A DNA stretch of 64,000 bases from an uncultured Kiloniellaceae bacterium (GTDB lineage Bacteria; Pseudomonadota; Alphaproteobacteria; Kiloniellales; Kiloniellaceae), in contig CANLSF010000001.1 of NCBI GenBank assembly GCA_947493695.1, positions 310,001-374,000 of the forward strand, written 5' to 3'. Position 1 is the first letter of the stretch, and each line of letters opens with the position of its first letter. Under the pieces are notes generated by a model. It was given only the letters and a program-made list of their open reading frames with translations. It ran no database searches and was not told the DNA's origin. Positions 44,325 through 53,223 of this stretch are shown piece after piece. The position numbers were made by a program, and so were the translations under genes.

Positions 44325-45341
44325 ATGACCATCAGTTTCAAACGCCGGACGATGATTGCGGCTACCGGCCTGTTCACTTTGGCAGCGTCACTGTCTGTCG
44401 GAGCTGTTTCTTATGCGGACGATCCGGAATTTCTGAATATCGGCGGCGGTCCAAGCGGCGGCACATTCAATGTTGTTGCGACCGGGCTGGGTGACTTGAT
44501 GCGCACAGCTTTCCCCGACAGTATCATCGGCGTGCAACCAGGCGGGTCTGGTCCAAACTTGCTGCGTGTTTCTTCAGGCGAAGCTGATTTGGGGATTACC
44601 TCCGCAAGCAATGCAGCTGATGCCTGGATAGGCAATGACCCTGCGACCCCGGACGCACCGATCCAGAATGTACGAGGGTTGATGACATTTTTCCCAAGTG
44701 CAATCCAGATCTGGGTTGATGCGAACTCAGACATCCAGTCCATTGACGACTTGATTGGCAAGCAAATCAGTGCTGGTCAACCTGGTCAAACATCGTGGAA
44801 TGCTTTCACAAACCTGCTGAATGTTCATGGGATGACCATTGAAAACCTGGAAGCAAATGGGGGCAAATTGCATCACCTTAGCTGGAAAGAATCTCAAGAA
44901 GGGTTGCGCAACGGTCAACTTGACGCCGTGATGTGGGTCGCGCTGTACCCGCACTCGACCGTTCTGGCCACAGAAACCGCGCGTGAGATCCGTGTCCTTT
45001 CATTGGATGAGGCTAAAGTTGACAAATATCTTGCTGAACATGGTAGCGGTTTTGAAAAGGTGACACTGCCTGTTGGTCTCTATCAGGGACAAACTGAAAC
45101 AGCGACATCCGTCGGCACTAAAACCTTTCTTTTTGCCTCAAACCAAATGTCCGACGAAATAGCCTACAAGGTGACATCTACGATCTGGAACAACCTCGGG
45201 AAATTCCAGCAGACCCACGCCTTGCTTCAATACATTTCTCCTGAGACTGCAGGCCGCGGCATGCTGGCACCAATTCACCCAGGAGCAGCCAAGTTCTATT
45301 CCGAACAAAATATCCCGATGGACGAGCCTGCTCTTAAATAG
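44325..45341 (+). CDS. TRAP transporter solute-binding protein, TAXI family
   Basis: The ATG at 44325 has an AGGGAG site and opens a Sec signal with a basic N-region (MTISFKRRTMIAATG). The roughly 338-residue protein is TAXI-type: FLNIGGGPSGGTFNVVATGL, PGGSGPNLLRVSSGEADLGI. It delivers an organic or amino acid to a fused TRAP permease by a sodium- or proton-driven mechanism. Ligand unknown. Confidence 0.93.
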   Translation: MTISFKRRTMIAATGLFTLAASLSVGAVSYADDPEFLNIGGGPSGGTFNVVATGLGDLMRTAFPDSIIGVQPGGSGPNLLRVSSGEADLGITSASNAADAWIGNDPATPDAPIQNVRGLMTFFPSAIQIWVDANSDIQSIDDLIGKQISAGQPGQTSWNAFTNLLNVHGMTIENLEANGGKLHHLSWKESQEGLRNGQLDAVMWVALYPHSTVLATETAREIRVLSLDEAKVDKYLAEHGSGFEKVTLPVGLYQGQTETATSVGTKTFLFASNQMSDEIAYKVTSTIWNNLGKFQQTHALLQYISPETAGRGMLAPIHPGAAKFYSEQNIPMDEPALK

Positions 45342-45350
45342 TGCTGCTGC

Positions 45351-45376
45351 GCTCCCGCAGTTCCGGCTGCGGGAGC
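45351..45376 (+). promoter_or_regulatory. Intercistronic stem-loop after the TAXI gene
   Basis: GCTCCCGCAG-TTCCGG-CTGCGGGAGC is a perfect 10-bp stem with a 6-nt loop, 10 nt past the stop and 68 nt before the permease start. No U-tract follows. It likely lowers permease expression relative to the binding protein. Confidence 0.8.
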
Positions 45377-45443
45377 ATTCCATTTCGAAAGCAGGCTTCT
45401 CGAAAAGAGGCCTCTGCCCAAAAAATTTCCTGAATCACATCAA

Positions 45444-47348
45444 ATGCTCAGAGAAGCTGATCTCGTGAAAATCAAAATCGAAACTGTTATTGCGATTTTA
45501 GCGGTTGCAATGGCGCTGTTCCATTTGGCTGTGGCTTCACCATTTGTGCTGATTCCAGGGCTGGTGTTTCGAGGCGTGCATCTGTTGTTCGCACTCATTA
45601 TCGGATTTCTGATCTTCAGACATTCCAGCGCGGGGTACCGCGGGATTTTAGACGGTGCTTTTATCCTTCTTTCGATTACCTGCGTTGGATATCTGATCTA
45701 TTTCCACGAAGAGATAGTTGTCCGTCCTCCCTGGACCCAGACCGCAACACCCGCAGAGTTGTTTGTGGCTCTTGGCACAATTTTCGTCGTACTTGAATTG
45801 ACCCGCAGATCCCTAGGCTTGGCTATCACCGGCTTGTGTGTGGTCTTCATATTCTATGGCTTCATTGGGCCAGAGTTACGCCATGTGGATTTCCTGCGTC
45901 CGCTTGCCCACAAGGGCGTTGGTATCAACCAATTCGTCGACCAGATGTATTTCAGCTTCGAAGGAATCTTTGGTGTGGCACTGGGCGTCTCAACCGACTT
46001 CATTTTCCTGTTTGTGGTTTTTGGCGCGCTTCTGCAGGTTATCGGAGGTGGTGATTTCTTCGTAAATGTCACTAAATCGGCCACCGGTTCGACCCGAGGC
46101 GGCCCTGCAAAAATGGCCGTCATTGCAAGCGCTTTGATGGGAACCATGTCGGGCAGCTCGGTGGCCAATGTCGCTACCACCGGCGCAATCACGATCCCGA
46201 TGATGAAAAAACTAGGGTACCCAAAAGCATTCGCCGGTGCTGTAGAAGCGGTCGCCTCTACGGGCGGACAGATCACCCCACCGATCATGGGAGCCGCAGC
46301 CTTCTTAATGGCGGCGATCTTAGGCATAAGCTATCAGGAAGTCATTACCGCAGCAGCTTTGCCAGCCCTTCTGTTTTTTGTCTCCCTGTTTGTCGCTGTC
46401 CACTGGGAAGCTTTAAAGCACGGTCTTCAACCACTTGAGCGCAGCAAAAAAGGCGCAACTTGGCGCGAGTTTCAGGCCGGTTGGACATTCCTGATTCCAC
46501 TGTTTGTGATTATGACGTTTTTGATCTTGGGCTATACCCCAAGTCTATGTGCATTCTACGGCGTGGTTTCTACGTTGCTGACGCCCTTTATACGCCGCTC
46601 AACGAGAGTTTCACCGAAAGTTCTGGCTGCTGGGCTCGAAATTGGCGCACGCGCAGCGGTCACCGTCGCGATTGCCTGCGCGTCCGCCGGGATCATCGTT
46701 GGCATTGTTCAGATCTCGGGTCTCGGATTTCGCTTCAGCAGTCTTGTGGTCTCATTCGCAGATGGCAATCTTCACATCGCTCTCATCCTCGCAATGATCG
46801 CCGCATTTATCTTTGGTATGGGAATGCCAACAACGCCCGCCTACATTATTCAGGCAACATTGGTCGCGCCTGCATTGGTTGAACTTGGCGCCCAGCCTTT
46901 AGCCGCGCATCTCTTTGTTTTCTACTTTGCGGTTCTTGGGCAAATCACGCCTCCTGTCGCGGTGGCCGCATTTGCTGCTGCGCCTATAGCAGGAGCGAGT
47001 TCGACAGCGGTCGGTTGGCGCGCGTTTGCGCTGGGTATTCCAGCCTATGTGATCCCCTTCTTGTTTGTCGCCAACCCGGAACTCCTGGGCCAAGGGGACT
47101 GGAGTGCGCTCATCTTGGTGCTCGCCCGATCCGGGATGGCCATTGTCTGCCTCTCTATCACAATGACCGGTTGGTTGGGTAACCGTTCGCTCTCCTGGTT
47201 TGGCAGGAGTATTTTGTTTCTGGCCGCCGCGCTTCTAATCGTCCCAAGTCCGCTTCTAAATTTCGCAGCCGTGGCAATGATTATCGCTATCTGGGGCACA
47301 CAAAAATACAGTCGGAAATCTATAGAGAGTCAACACGTTGAGCACTGA
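45444..47348 (+). CDS. TRAP transporter fused 4TM-12TM permease
   Basis: At 634 residues this is the fused small-plus-large subunit typical of TAXI systems. A DctQ-like four-segment part occupies about 1-140, then a DctM-like part with GTMSGSSVANVATTGAITIP, AVASTGGQITPPIMGAAAFL and GMGMPTTPAYIIQATLVAP. A GTG eight codons in (45465) is an alternative start. It lies in the inner membrane. Its 3' end overlaps the RidA-like gene by 11 nt. Confidence 0.92.
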   Translation: MLREADLVKIKIETVIAILAVAMALFHLAVASPFVLIPGLVFRGVHLLFALIIGFLIFRHSSAGYRGILDGAFILLSITCVGYLIYFHEEIVVRPPWTQTATPAELFVALGTIFVVLELTRRSLGLAITGLCVVFIFYGFIGPELRHVDFLRPLAHKGVGINQFVDQMYFSFEGIFGVALGVSTDFIFLFVVFGALLQVIGGGDFFVNVTKSATGSTRGGPAKMAVIASALMGTMSGSSVANVATTGAITIPMMKKLGYPKAFAGAVEAVASTGGQITPPIMGAAAFLMAAILGISYQEVITAAALPALLFFVSLFVAVHWEALKHGLQPLERSKKGATWREFQAGWTFLIPLFVIMTFLILGYTPSLCAFYGVVSTLLTPFIRRSTRVSPKVLAAGLEIGARAAVTVAIACASAGIIVGIVQISGLGFRFSSLVVSFADGNLHIALILAMIAAFIFGMGMPTTPAYIIQATLVAPALVELGAQPLAAHLFVFYFAVLGQITPPVAVAAFAAAPIAGASSTAVGWRAFALGIPAYVIPFLFVANPELLGQGDWSALILVLARSGMAIVCLSITMTGWLGNRSLSWFGRSILFLAAALLIVPSPLLNFAAVAMIIAIWGTQKYSRKSIESQHVEH

Positions 47349-47847
47349 TATCCCCCAACCCGATGTGCCGCCCAGCGCTTGCGTGGACTTAGCGGCAATC
47401 GCTCAGGCTCTACCAGAACCAGAGGAGACTCAGTTCCCCTATGAGCTGCTAACTATCCAGGGAAAAACGGTGTTCCTAGCTGGCCAAATTCCAAAGAGAA
47501 ACGGTGGCTTGGTCTATGAAGGAGTCGTTGGAGAAAAGATCACGGCAGGACAAGCCAATGAAGCTGCGCGCATCTGTGCGGAACAAGCGCTGGCGTGGTT
47601 GAACCGCTCCGCTGGTGGGCTGGAGAATCTTGATCGTTTCTTACGCCTCACTTGTTATGTCGCCCATCAGGACGGGTTTGATGGTATTTCGGAAGTCGCA
47701 AATGGGGCCTCCAGATATCTTATCGAAATCCTCGGCGACAAGGGACGTCACGCCCGCTCAGTCATTGGAGTAAAGAGCTTACCGAGAAATGCGCCCGTCC
47801 TGATCGAGTGTACCGCCGCATTGCGCAACCCGGTTGGAAGTGTTTGA
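47338..47847 (+). CDS. RidA family (YjgF/UK114) protein
   Basis: The gene starts with TTG at 47338 inside the end of the permease gene, with GAGAG upstream, and codes for 169 residues. The RidA core is recognisable (ELLTIQGKTVFLAGQIPKRN; RNAPVLIECTAALRNPV with the conserved Arg-Glu region). RidA proteins hydrolyse reactive imines from PLP enzymes. An N-terminal extension of about 30 residues precedes the domain. Its place in the operon suggests the imported compound is an amine or amino acid. Confidence 0.85.
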   Translation: MSTDIPQPDVPPSACVDLAAIAQALPEPEETQFPYELLTIQGKTVFLAGQIPKRNGGLVYEGVVGEKITAGQANEAARICAEQALAWLNRSAGGLENLDRFLRLTCYVAHQDGFDGISEVANGASRYLIEILGDKGRHARSVIGVKSLPRNAPVLIECTAALRNPVGSV

Positions 47848-48160
47848 GCTTTGTGCGAGTCCCTCGTGGTCGCCATTTGAGTGAGTCACTTACGGGCTTT
47901 CTACGCGCTGAAAATATCTTTGCTCTCCATGCCACGCGCCATCGTCGGCTAAAAAGACGAATGCGTTTGTCGTCTACCTGAACGATTTTTGCTTTCTGGT
48001 TGGGAGTATCGATCAACCGCTTTACTCCGGAATATGGTGGCAAACTGCCCTCGTAGCCCGAGAAAAAGGGGTCAGATCTGAATTTATGCGTCAGCCTTTA
48101 GTGCAACCCGCAGAATTCGAGTCTCTATCCTATACGCCAGTTCCATCATCCCAGCTCGCC
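47848..48160. other. Noncoding gap with dispersed repeat
   Basis: Two convergent units end here. It holds one copy of the dispersed repeat (48068-48090) and no gene I can support. Confidence 0.5.
48068..48090 (-). repeat. Dispersed repeat copy 2
   Basis: GGGGTCAGATCTGAATTTAT at the start of this site is inverse to the copies between 51.7 and 53.7 kb and matches copy 1 at 41318-41340. Confidence 0.6.
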
Positions 48161-49858
48161 TCAGCCCTCGCGCACTTCGTTCAGGAAAGTATCGACCGCC
48201 TGTTTCAGATTGACCGCCTCAACCGACAGGCCGTCCGCCGCGGACTTCATGGTCTCCGCCGATGCGGCAGACTCCTCGGCGGCGCTGCGCACGCTGTCGA
48301 TGTTGCGGGAGACTTCCTTGGTGCCGTTTGACGCCGCCTGGATATTATCGTTGATCTCCTGGGTCGAGGCATCCTGCTGCTCGATCGCCGTCGAGACGCT
48401 GGCGGTCTTTTCGTCCACGGACTGAATCCGACCGAGAATATCCAGGACGCTGCTGGCCGTTGCTTCGGCGCTGGACTTCACGTCCGCAACCTTCTGGGAG
48501 ATTTCCTCGGTCATCTTGTGGGTCTGACCGGCAAGAGACTTCACCTCCGTCGCCACCACCGCGAAGCCCTTTCCGGCCTCGCCGGCGCGCGCCGCCTCGA
48601 TGGTTGCGTTCAGGGCCAGCAGATTGGTCTGCTCCGCCACGTCGTTGATGGAATTGATCACGCTGTCGATCTCATCCACGGCGCTTTGCAGGTCGGTCAG
48701 CTTCGTCTGCGAAGTCTCGGCGGACTGGGCGCAGGCCTTAGCGGTCTCGGCAGTGTCCGACACATTAGAGGAAATTTCACGGATCGAGGCCGAGAGCGCT
48801 TCGGTCGCGTGGGCCGCCGTCTGAACGCTGCCGGAAGCTTCCTTCGAGACGGAATCCATGGCCGCGCTGCGTGAGGTGGTCTGCGCCATAGTGTCGCTCA
48901 AACCGGAGGCAAGGCCCTGCATGTCGACGGCGGCGCGCTCGACGGCGGAAACCACCGAGCCGACACGCTGATCGAATTCGTCGGCCATGCGCGTCATCTC
49001 TTCCCTGCGCTCGGCGGCCTGACGCTCTTCCTTGGATTTCTGTTCTTCCTCCAGGCGCTTGAATTCCAGCGCGTTGTTGCGGAACACCAATACGGCCTTC
49101 GTGATTTCGCCCACTTCGTCCTGCGATTTCACCGGGGGAATCTCGACACTCAGATCGCCCTCCGCCAGCTTCAGCATGTCGCAGGTCAGATTGCGCAGGG
49201 GCATGATCGAGCGGATCGCCCACCAGACAAAGCCGAGGCTGATCAGCGTTGCAATACCGGACAGCACCATCATCATGATCGCAAAACGCGAGGCGACCAT
49301 ATCGACATCGGCGCCGACCATCTGGTTCTTGGCCTCTTCCAGATCGATGAACTGATTAATGCGCGCCAGCCAGGTTACCGCCGCGGGACGGGCGTGTTCC
49401 ATCAGGACACGCCGCGCCTCCTCGCCCTGGCCCGCTTGCTGCAGAGAAATCACCTGGTCGAACAGCGGCAGGGTCTCGGCCTCGATCTCCTTGATCGACG
49501 TCAGGATCCTGCGCTCATCGTCGCCCATCTCCATCTGCGCTTCGAAAAGCGCATCCATGTTCTTCGCAGCCGTCGCGTAATCAGCAGACAGCCGCTCGAT
49601 TTCGGCCAGCACCGCCGGCATTTCGCTTGGGTCCTGCAGCAGGGTCACGTCCCGCACGGAGATCGCCCGATCATGGACAGACCCCCGGAAGTTGATCGCG
49701 TAGCGCTGCTTGACGGAGTTCACATCGTTGATGACGCGCAGGGAGTCATTGATCTGATTGACCTGCGAGATTGCAATCACCGTCAGGCCGATCATCAGCA
49801 GGATCACCGAGCTGAACCCGAGAACCAGCCGCGTTTTGATTTTCATGTCGTTGATCAT
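48161..49858 (-). CDS. Methyl-accepting chemotaxis protein
   Basis: The 565-residue receptor has membrane segments at about 11-31 and 195-217 flanking a helical 4HB-type periplasmic sensor. A HAMP domain follows ([20 protein letters not shown]), then a long signalling coiled coil with the hairpin tip [19 protein letters not shown]. It senses an external or energy-related signal and acts through CheW/CheA. The ATG at 49858 has GGGGA 6 nt upstream. It stands alone. Confidence 0.93.
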   Translation of the reverse strand: MINDMKIKTRLVLGFSSVILLMIGLTVIAISQVNQINDSLRVINDVNSVKQRYAINFRGSVHDRAISVRDVTLLQDPSEMPAVLAEIERLSADYATAAKNMDALFEAQMEMGDDERRILTSIKEIEAETLPLFDQVISLQQAGQGEEARRVLMEHARPAAVTWLARINQFIDLEEAKNQMVGADVDMVASRFAIMMMVLSGIATLISLGFVWWAIRSIMPLRNLTCDMLKLAEGDLSVEIPPVKSQDEVGEITKAVLVFRNNALEFKRLEEEQKSKEERQAAERREEMTRMADEFDQRVGSVVSAVERAAVDMQGLASGLSDTMAQTTSRSAAMDSVSKEASGSVQTAAHATEALSASIREISSNVSDTAETAKACAQSAETSQTKLTDLQSAVDEIDSVINSINDVAEQTNLLALNATIEAARAGEAGKGFAVVATEVKSLAGQTHKMTEEISQKVADVKSSAEATASSVLDILGRIQSVDEKTASVSTAIEQQDASTQEINDNIQAASNGTKEVSRNIDSVRSAAEESAASAETMKSAADGLSVEAVNLKQAVDTFLNEVREG

Positions 49859-50025
49859 CGTCTATCCCCAAGCGACTGCAGCCGCATGTCTATCCGTCAG
49901 AACCCGCGGGCAGTCCGCTGAGATCCCCGCACACACCTGGAAGTTTCAGGTGCTTTCGCGATCAGATAGAACTACGAGACAGATCTGAAAGAAGAATTAA
50001 ATTGAGGCAATTGCCCCCTGGATTG

Positions 50026-50262
50026 TCAGTAATCGTGATCAACGATAACGCCATCATCCACATCAATACTGCGTGAACGATCAATTACCCATAGTACTTT
50101 TTGAATATAAATCAGGTCAATTGCAAAACCCCAGTTTAAATAAACATCGTATATATCAAACTGCGATTTAAAACGCGTGACATTGGAAAATTCTATTGCA
50201 AATGCGTAGACATCACGTACGGAATAGAGAGTATTGCGAGCTCCTACATCTATGCCAATCAC
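50026..50262 (-). CDS. AT-rich ORF of unknown status
   Basis: A 78-codon frame starts at GTG with no clear ribosome-binding site. The product is acidic and strand-rich (FAIEFSNVTRFKSQFDIYDV; VLWVIDRSRSIDVDDG), plausible as a small soluble protein or a gene remnant. It is AT-rich, unlike the chemotaxis gene next to it. I cannot assign it. Confidence 0.35.
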   Translation of the reverse strand: MIGIDVGARNTLYSVRDVYAFAIEFSNVTRFKSQFDIYDVYLNWGFAIDLIYIQKVLWVIDRSRSIDVDDGVIVDHDY

Positions 50263-50269
50263 TTAACAG

Positions 50270-50585
50270 AGGACATGCCTTTCGCCGTACAGCCTGCTGC
50301 CTGGCCGCCCCTGAAATCCGCGCCAGGACCGACGCCCACTACACCGCGATGCTTGAGGCCTTCGAGAGCGCGCTCAACAACGCAAAAGAACGTGGCGAGG
50401 TGGCCCAGGATTTCGACACGAAACCTGTCGCCGAATATCTTCTGGCCAGCGCCATGGGCATCCAGGTCTTCGTCCGCAGCCGCGGCAGCGTCTCATCGGC
50501 CAGCGCCCTGGGACGAATCGCTTTGGATGTGGTCGAAGCATGGCAGCGTGACGCTGCAAAACAAAACAAGACCCCGATCAACTAC
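50270..50585 (+). pseudogene. TetR-family C-terminal domain remnant
   Basis: The frame from about 50270 encodes a TetR C-terminal ligand domain (APEIRARTDAHYTAMLEAFE; AEYLLASAMGIQVFVRSRG; ALGRIALDVVEAWQRDAA) with no DNA-binding domain; upstream is unrelated AT-rich sequence. It is GC-rich compared with its surroundings. Its 3' end runs into the tail of the oppositely oriented C58-like gene. Confidence 0.7.
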
Positions 50586-51214
50586 TTGCGCAGCAGGCCA
50601 GCCTCTTTAACAGGAAAATACTTGATGTGGGAAATGTTAAAGCCGAGACGACCATAGCAGTTTTCAAGAACAGACATAAACCGACTCTCACAGTCTACCT
50701 GAACCTCATACCAGCCGACATTGGCGTCGAAAAAATCCATGCGTTTCCCGCGCCTCTTTATTGCGGCGACAGAGTGATTTTGCGTTCTTCCGTTGCCCAT
50801 CGCTCTAAAGGTAATATAGACCGAACTTGGGTTTCTCTTATTGTCGTTCCTCAACCAGACAGTCATGTTGTCTGCGAGATTACCCGGGCAATTAGGTAAA
50901 TCTAATGCCTCTATCAGACCGATAGACTTCAGATAATCCTTGTAGCTGCTTCCAAATTCACTTTTGAAACGGTGCTGACCAATAACACCGCGAATAATCG
51001 CTTGGTCACAAGCTCCATTAAACACCCCGTAGTATTTTAGAAACTGCGCGCTCAGCGCAGCACATGCACCATCCTGGGATGAGACCAGTGCATTATTGTT
51101 TATGTAAGAACCTGCCTTCAACTCATGTCCGTCGAGGTTTCCGATCAGGTTTGTTTGTTTAAATTTCATTTTCTTGTCTGCGTACATCTTCAATGGCTGA
51201 AAGTTGTGAACCAT
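50582..51214 (-). CDS. Putative papain-fold cysteine protease resembling YopT/C58 family
   Basis: The ATG at 51214 follows GGGAGAG. The 210-residue protein has a candidate triad: Cys51 in QDGACAALSAQFLKYYG, His147 in RTQNHSVAAIKRRG and Asp163 in MDFFDANVGWYEV. The His-to-Asp spacing of 16 equals that of YopT (His258/Asp274), and the local patterns match C58 proteases (C-x-x-LS, NH-x-V, FFD-N-G). The Cys-to-His distance (96) is shorter than in YopT. There is no signal peptide. The gene is AT-rich with no companion gene identified. C58 members are secreted effectors or toxin domains; that role here is inference. Confidence 0.6.
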   Translation of the reverse strand: MVHNFQPLKMYADKKMKFKQTNLIGNLDGHELKAGSYINNNALVSSQDGACAALSAQFLKYYGVFNGACDQAIIRGVIGQHRFKSEFGSSYKDYLKSIGLIEALDLPNCPGNLADNMTVWLRNDNKRNPSSVYITFRAMGNGRTQNHSVAAIKRRGKRMDFFDANVGWYEVQVDCESRFMSVLENCYGRLGFNISHIKYFPVKEAGLLRK

Positions 51215-51491
51215 TCGTCTCTCCCATGGCTGCCTGAAACAAAACTCCGAGTCGTCTCCGCAGTGCGGCGTTCTTTCAGATGAATGGGCTCAAAGGGATA
51301 CTTCGTTGCAAATGACCTGAATCACGGCTCCCAACGACGCGGAGCGGGCTCAAGTGACAAGGCACACGCCTTGTACTTTTCGCTGGGTGTTCAGTATGCC
51401 GCAGATGAATCCTCACGACGTTGCGCCCAACCCATGTAAATCAGAACTCTAGTAATCTAAGTTGCTGAGATCTTCCAATATTAGTTTTGGA

Positions 51492-51829
51492 TCAATTGAT
51501 ACAAAAAAAGTATCGCGTACAGACAAGCCGAGTCAGACCCTGAGATGTGCAGAAAGCACCGGCCACTTGAGGCACAAAAAAAGCTTGATGGTGTGGGCAC
51601 CCCTCCTGTGACGTCATCCGTATTCCAGACTGAGGTCAGTGAAAGAACTTCAGTCAAAAAGGAGGAGCGTCCATGGAGTACGATAGCATCATAGGTCCGA
51701 ACTGCTCCTATCATCCTGCACACAAAATTAGACCTGAGCCAGTTCAATCGCCTGGTTTGGGTAATCGTCGATCGGTCCCATTCAATAGCGTCCGCTCGTT
51801 TCTTTTGATGCTTTTTTTGTATCAAGTGA
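51492..51829. mobile_element. MITE-like element with 19-bp terminal inverted repeats
   Basis: 51492-51510 (TCAATTGATACAAAAAAAG) is the reverse complement of 51811-51829 with one mismatch. The enclosed 300 bp encodes no transposase, though AGGAGCGTCC followed by ATGGAGTACGATAGCATCAT at 51663-51692 looks like a ribosome-binding site and start of a lost gene. Size and ends fit a miniature inverted-repeat element; no target-site duplication is obvious. Confidence 0.5.
51718..51748 (+). repeat. Dispersed repeat copy 3
   Basis: GCACACAAAATTAGACCTGA at its start, continuing to GTTCAAT; one of the more degenerate copies, inside the MITE-like element. Confidence 0.5.
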
Positions 51830-52046
51830 TATAATTGTAGTATTGGACAGTTATCGTACCTGCAAATATTATCCCCCTCATTCGGCATGTAAGGTCTCTC
51901 TCAATCCCACCGGCTGGCGCTTTAGCGCAACTCCGATGAGAGGGAAAGTTGGGGCGACCCCAATTTGTATTTCCGTGAGTGACTTACTGATGTGACCGCA
52001 GTTGGAGTTAGGTCTTTATTTATGCATAAATCCGAGATTAGAGTGC

Positions 52047-52068
52047 GCACAAAACAAGACCTGACCCT
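52047..52068 (+). repeat. Dispersed repeat copy 4
   Basis: GCACAAAACAAGACCTGACC, identical over 20 nt to the copy at 52656-52684. It lies 62 nt upstream of the PEP-CTERM-type gene. Confidence 0.65.
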
Positions 52069-52129
52069 ACAGAAAACAGTAAAACGAGTAGCTACCGTAG
52101 CGGCGAGTCACACACACAAGGGTATCACC

Positions 52130-52600
52130 ATGTCTATTAAAATGTTAATCGCCTCGGCGGCTGTAGTATTTTTCACCGCGTTCTCGGGGACATCTGTACA
52201 GGCCGTGCCAATCACCTTGGGTGACGATCAATACCTGATTTCGACTGTCGAAGGCGCTTACAACGATTTGCTACCCGACCTCTCCGACACGCCGTGGTTT
52301 TCTTCGGTCAGCCTTGCACGAAGCGCTGTTGAGCAGGCAGTTCTCGGGTCTGACGTGCTATTTTCGTTTAGCGCGGGTGGTCAGTTCGGGATCGGCTACA
52401 CCCGTCTAACGAGTAACGGCGGGACAGCCTTTTTCTATAACCGTCAGCTCTTCGATCTTCCATTTTTTACAACGCGAAATACCTTTGCTGTTGCGTCACT
52501 GGTATCGCCGCCAACCCAAGTACCTGCACCCAACACCCTTTTTCTAATACTGAGCGGCATGGGCTTAATGCTTTTTGCCGGTCGATTACGGCGCGCCTGA
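52130..52600 (+). CDS. Secreted PEP-CTERM (VPAP-type) protein
   Basis: The ATG at 52130 has an AAGGG site and opens a signal peptide (IKMLIASAAVVFFTAFSG). The 156-residue product ends with VPAPNTLFLILSGMGLMLFA followed by a basic GRLRRA tail, the tripartite sorting signal recognised by exosortases. The middle part has no Cys and looks beta-rich. Such proteins are surface or exopolysaccharide-associated. No exosortase gene is in the window. Repeat copies flank it on both sides. Confidence 0.78.
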   Translation: MSIKMLIASAAVVFFTAFSGTSVQAVPITLGDDQYLISTVEGAYNDLLPDLSDTPWFSSVSLARSAVEQAVLGSDVLFSFSAGGQFGIGYTRLTSNGGTAFFYNRQLFDLPFFTTRNTFAVASLVSPPTQVPAPNTLFLILSGMGLMLFAGRLRRA

Positions 52601-52655
52601 TGAGACTATAGGCAGAGTCAGGTCTCGAATTCTGCAGAACACATCTGTACTCGAC

Positions 52656-52684
52656 GCACAAAACAAGACCTGACCCCGTTCAAT
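52656..52684 (+). repeat. Dispersed repeat copy 5
   Basis: Begins GCACAAAACAAGACCTGACC and continues CCGTTCAAT. An inverted, partial copy lies at 52614-52635, so the two could pair as a hairpin just past the PEP-CTERM-type gene. Confidence 0.65.
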
Positions 52685-52784
52685 AGATTTAGTTCCATTA
52701 GTTGTGAAAATGACCATTTTTGAGCGAGGTCATCCTACTAAACCTGATCCAGATCACTCCAGGTCGTCTGCCCCGATCGCGGTT

Positions 52785-53060
52785 TCACTTCCGGGAAAAG
52801 AGTTCCTTCGTGAAATCGAGACCGCAGCGGGAACATTTCCGGCGCGGCCAGCTGGTTTCGATAATGCTGTTCAGTTTAAAAACTGACCTCCCGCATTCGG
52901 GGCACTTGATGCCGCCCCAGCTGAAGGAAAAAATGAATAAAATAAAAAACGCGGCAAGAAAATACAGAATGTTATCCTGATAGGCCGAGACGAACAAACC
53001 GCCGAAAGCGATAAAAGAGGAGGCAAATACCAAACTCCAGGCAGCTCTGTATATCGTCAT
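52785..53060 (-). CDS. Small membrane protein with zinc-ribbon tail
   Basis: The 91-residue protein has two hydrophobic segments (SLVFASSFIAFGGLFVSAY; ILYFLAAFFILFIFSFSWGG) and a cytoplasmic zinc ribbon with CPEC and CSRC pairs. The layout resembles small host-protection or stress proteins. The family is unknown to me. It lies in a run of small accessory genes. Confidence 0.7.
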   Translation of the reverse strand: MTIYRAAWSLVFASSFIAFGGLFVSAYQDNILYFLAAFFILFIFSFSWGGIKCPECGRSVFKLNSIIETSWPRRKCSRCGLDFTKELFSRK

Positions 53061-53180
53061 ACGTTACGGGTGACTTTCAGTTCGCGAAAAACTCAAAAAT
53101 TATAGCCTGAATGACAAAAAAATAGGAATCCAAAAAGTGAAACCAAGGCTCCATATGTTCATAGCGCGCCAGGATATAGC

Positions 53181-53204
53181 GCACAAATTCGGACCTGCCA
53201 CCGG
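53181..53204 (+). repeat. Dispersed repeat copy 6
   Basis: GCACAAATTCGGACCTGCCA at its start, 20 nt before the immunity-like gene. Confidence 0.6.
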
Positions 53205-53223
53205 ACACTGAGATCATATTGAG

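Larger units (their letters stand above)
51215..52129. other. Gene-free accessory stretch with MITE-like element
   Basis: About 915 bp with no gene I can support. It contains the inverted-repeat element at 51492-51829, dispersed repeat copies at 51718-51748 and 52047-52068, and a TTGGGG-CGA-CCCCAA hairpin near 51950. The long minus-strand frame over 51481-51888 only spans the element and lacks a protein-like composition. Confidence 0.55.

Noticed and set aside
51663-51692. Ribosome-binding site and ATG resembling the start of an insertion-sequence transposase
   Set aside because: Only about 15 plausible codons follow, which is too little to name an insertion-sequence family.
51481-51888. 135-codon minus-strand frame over the MITE-like element
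   Set aside because: It spans both inverted ends, has no ribosome-binding site and no protein-like pattern.
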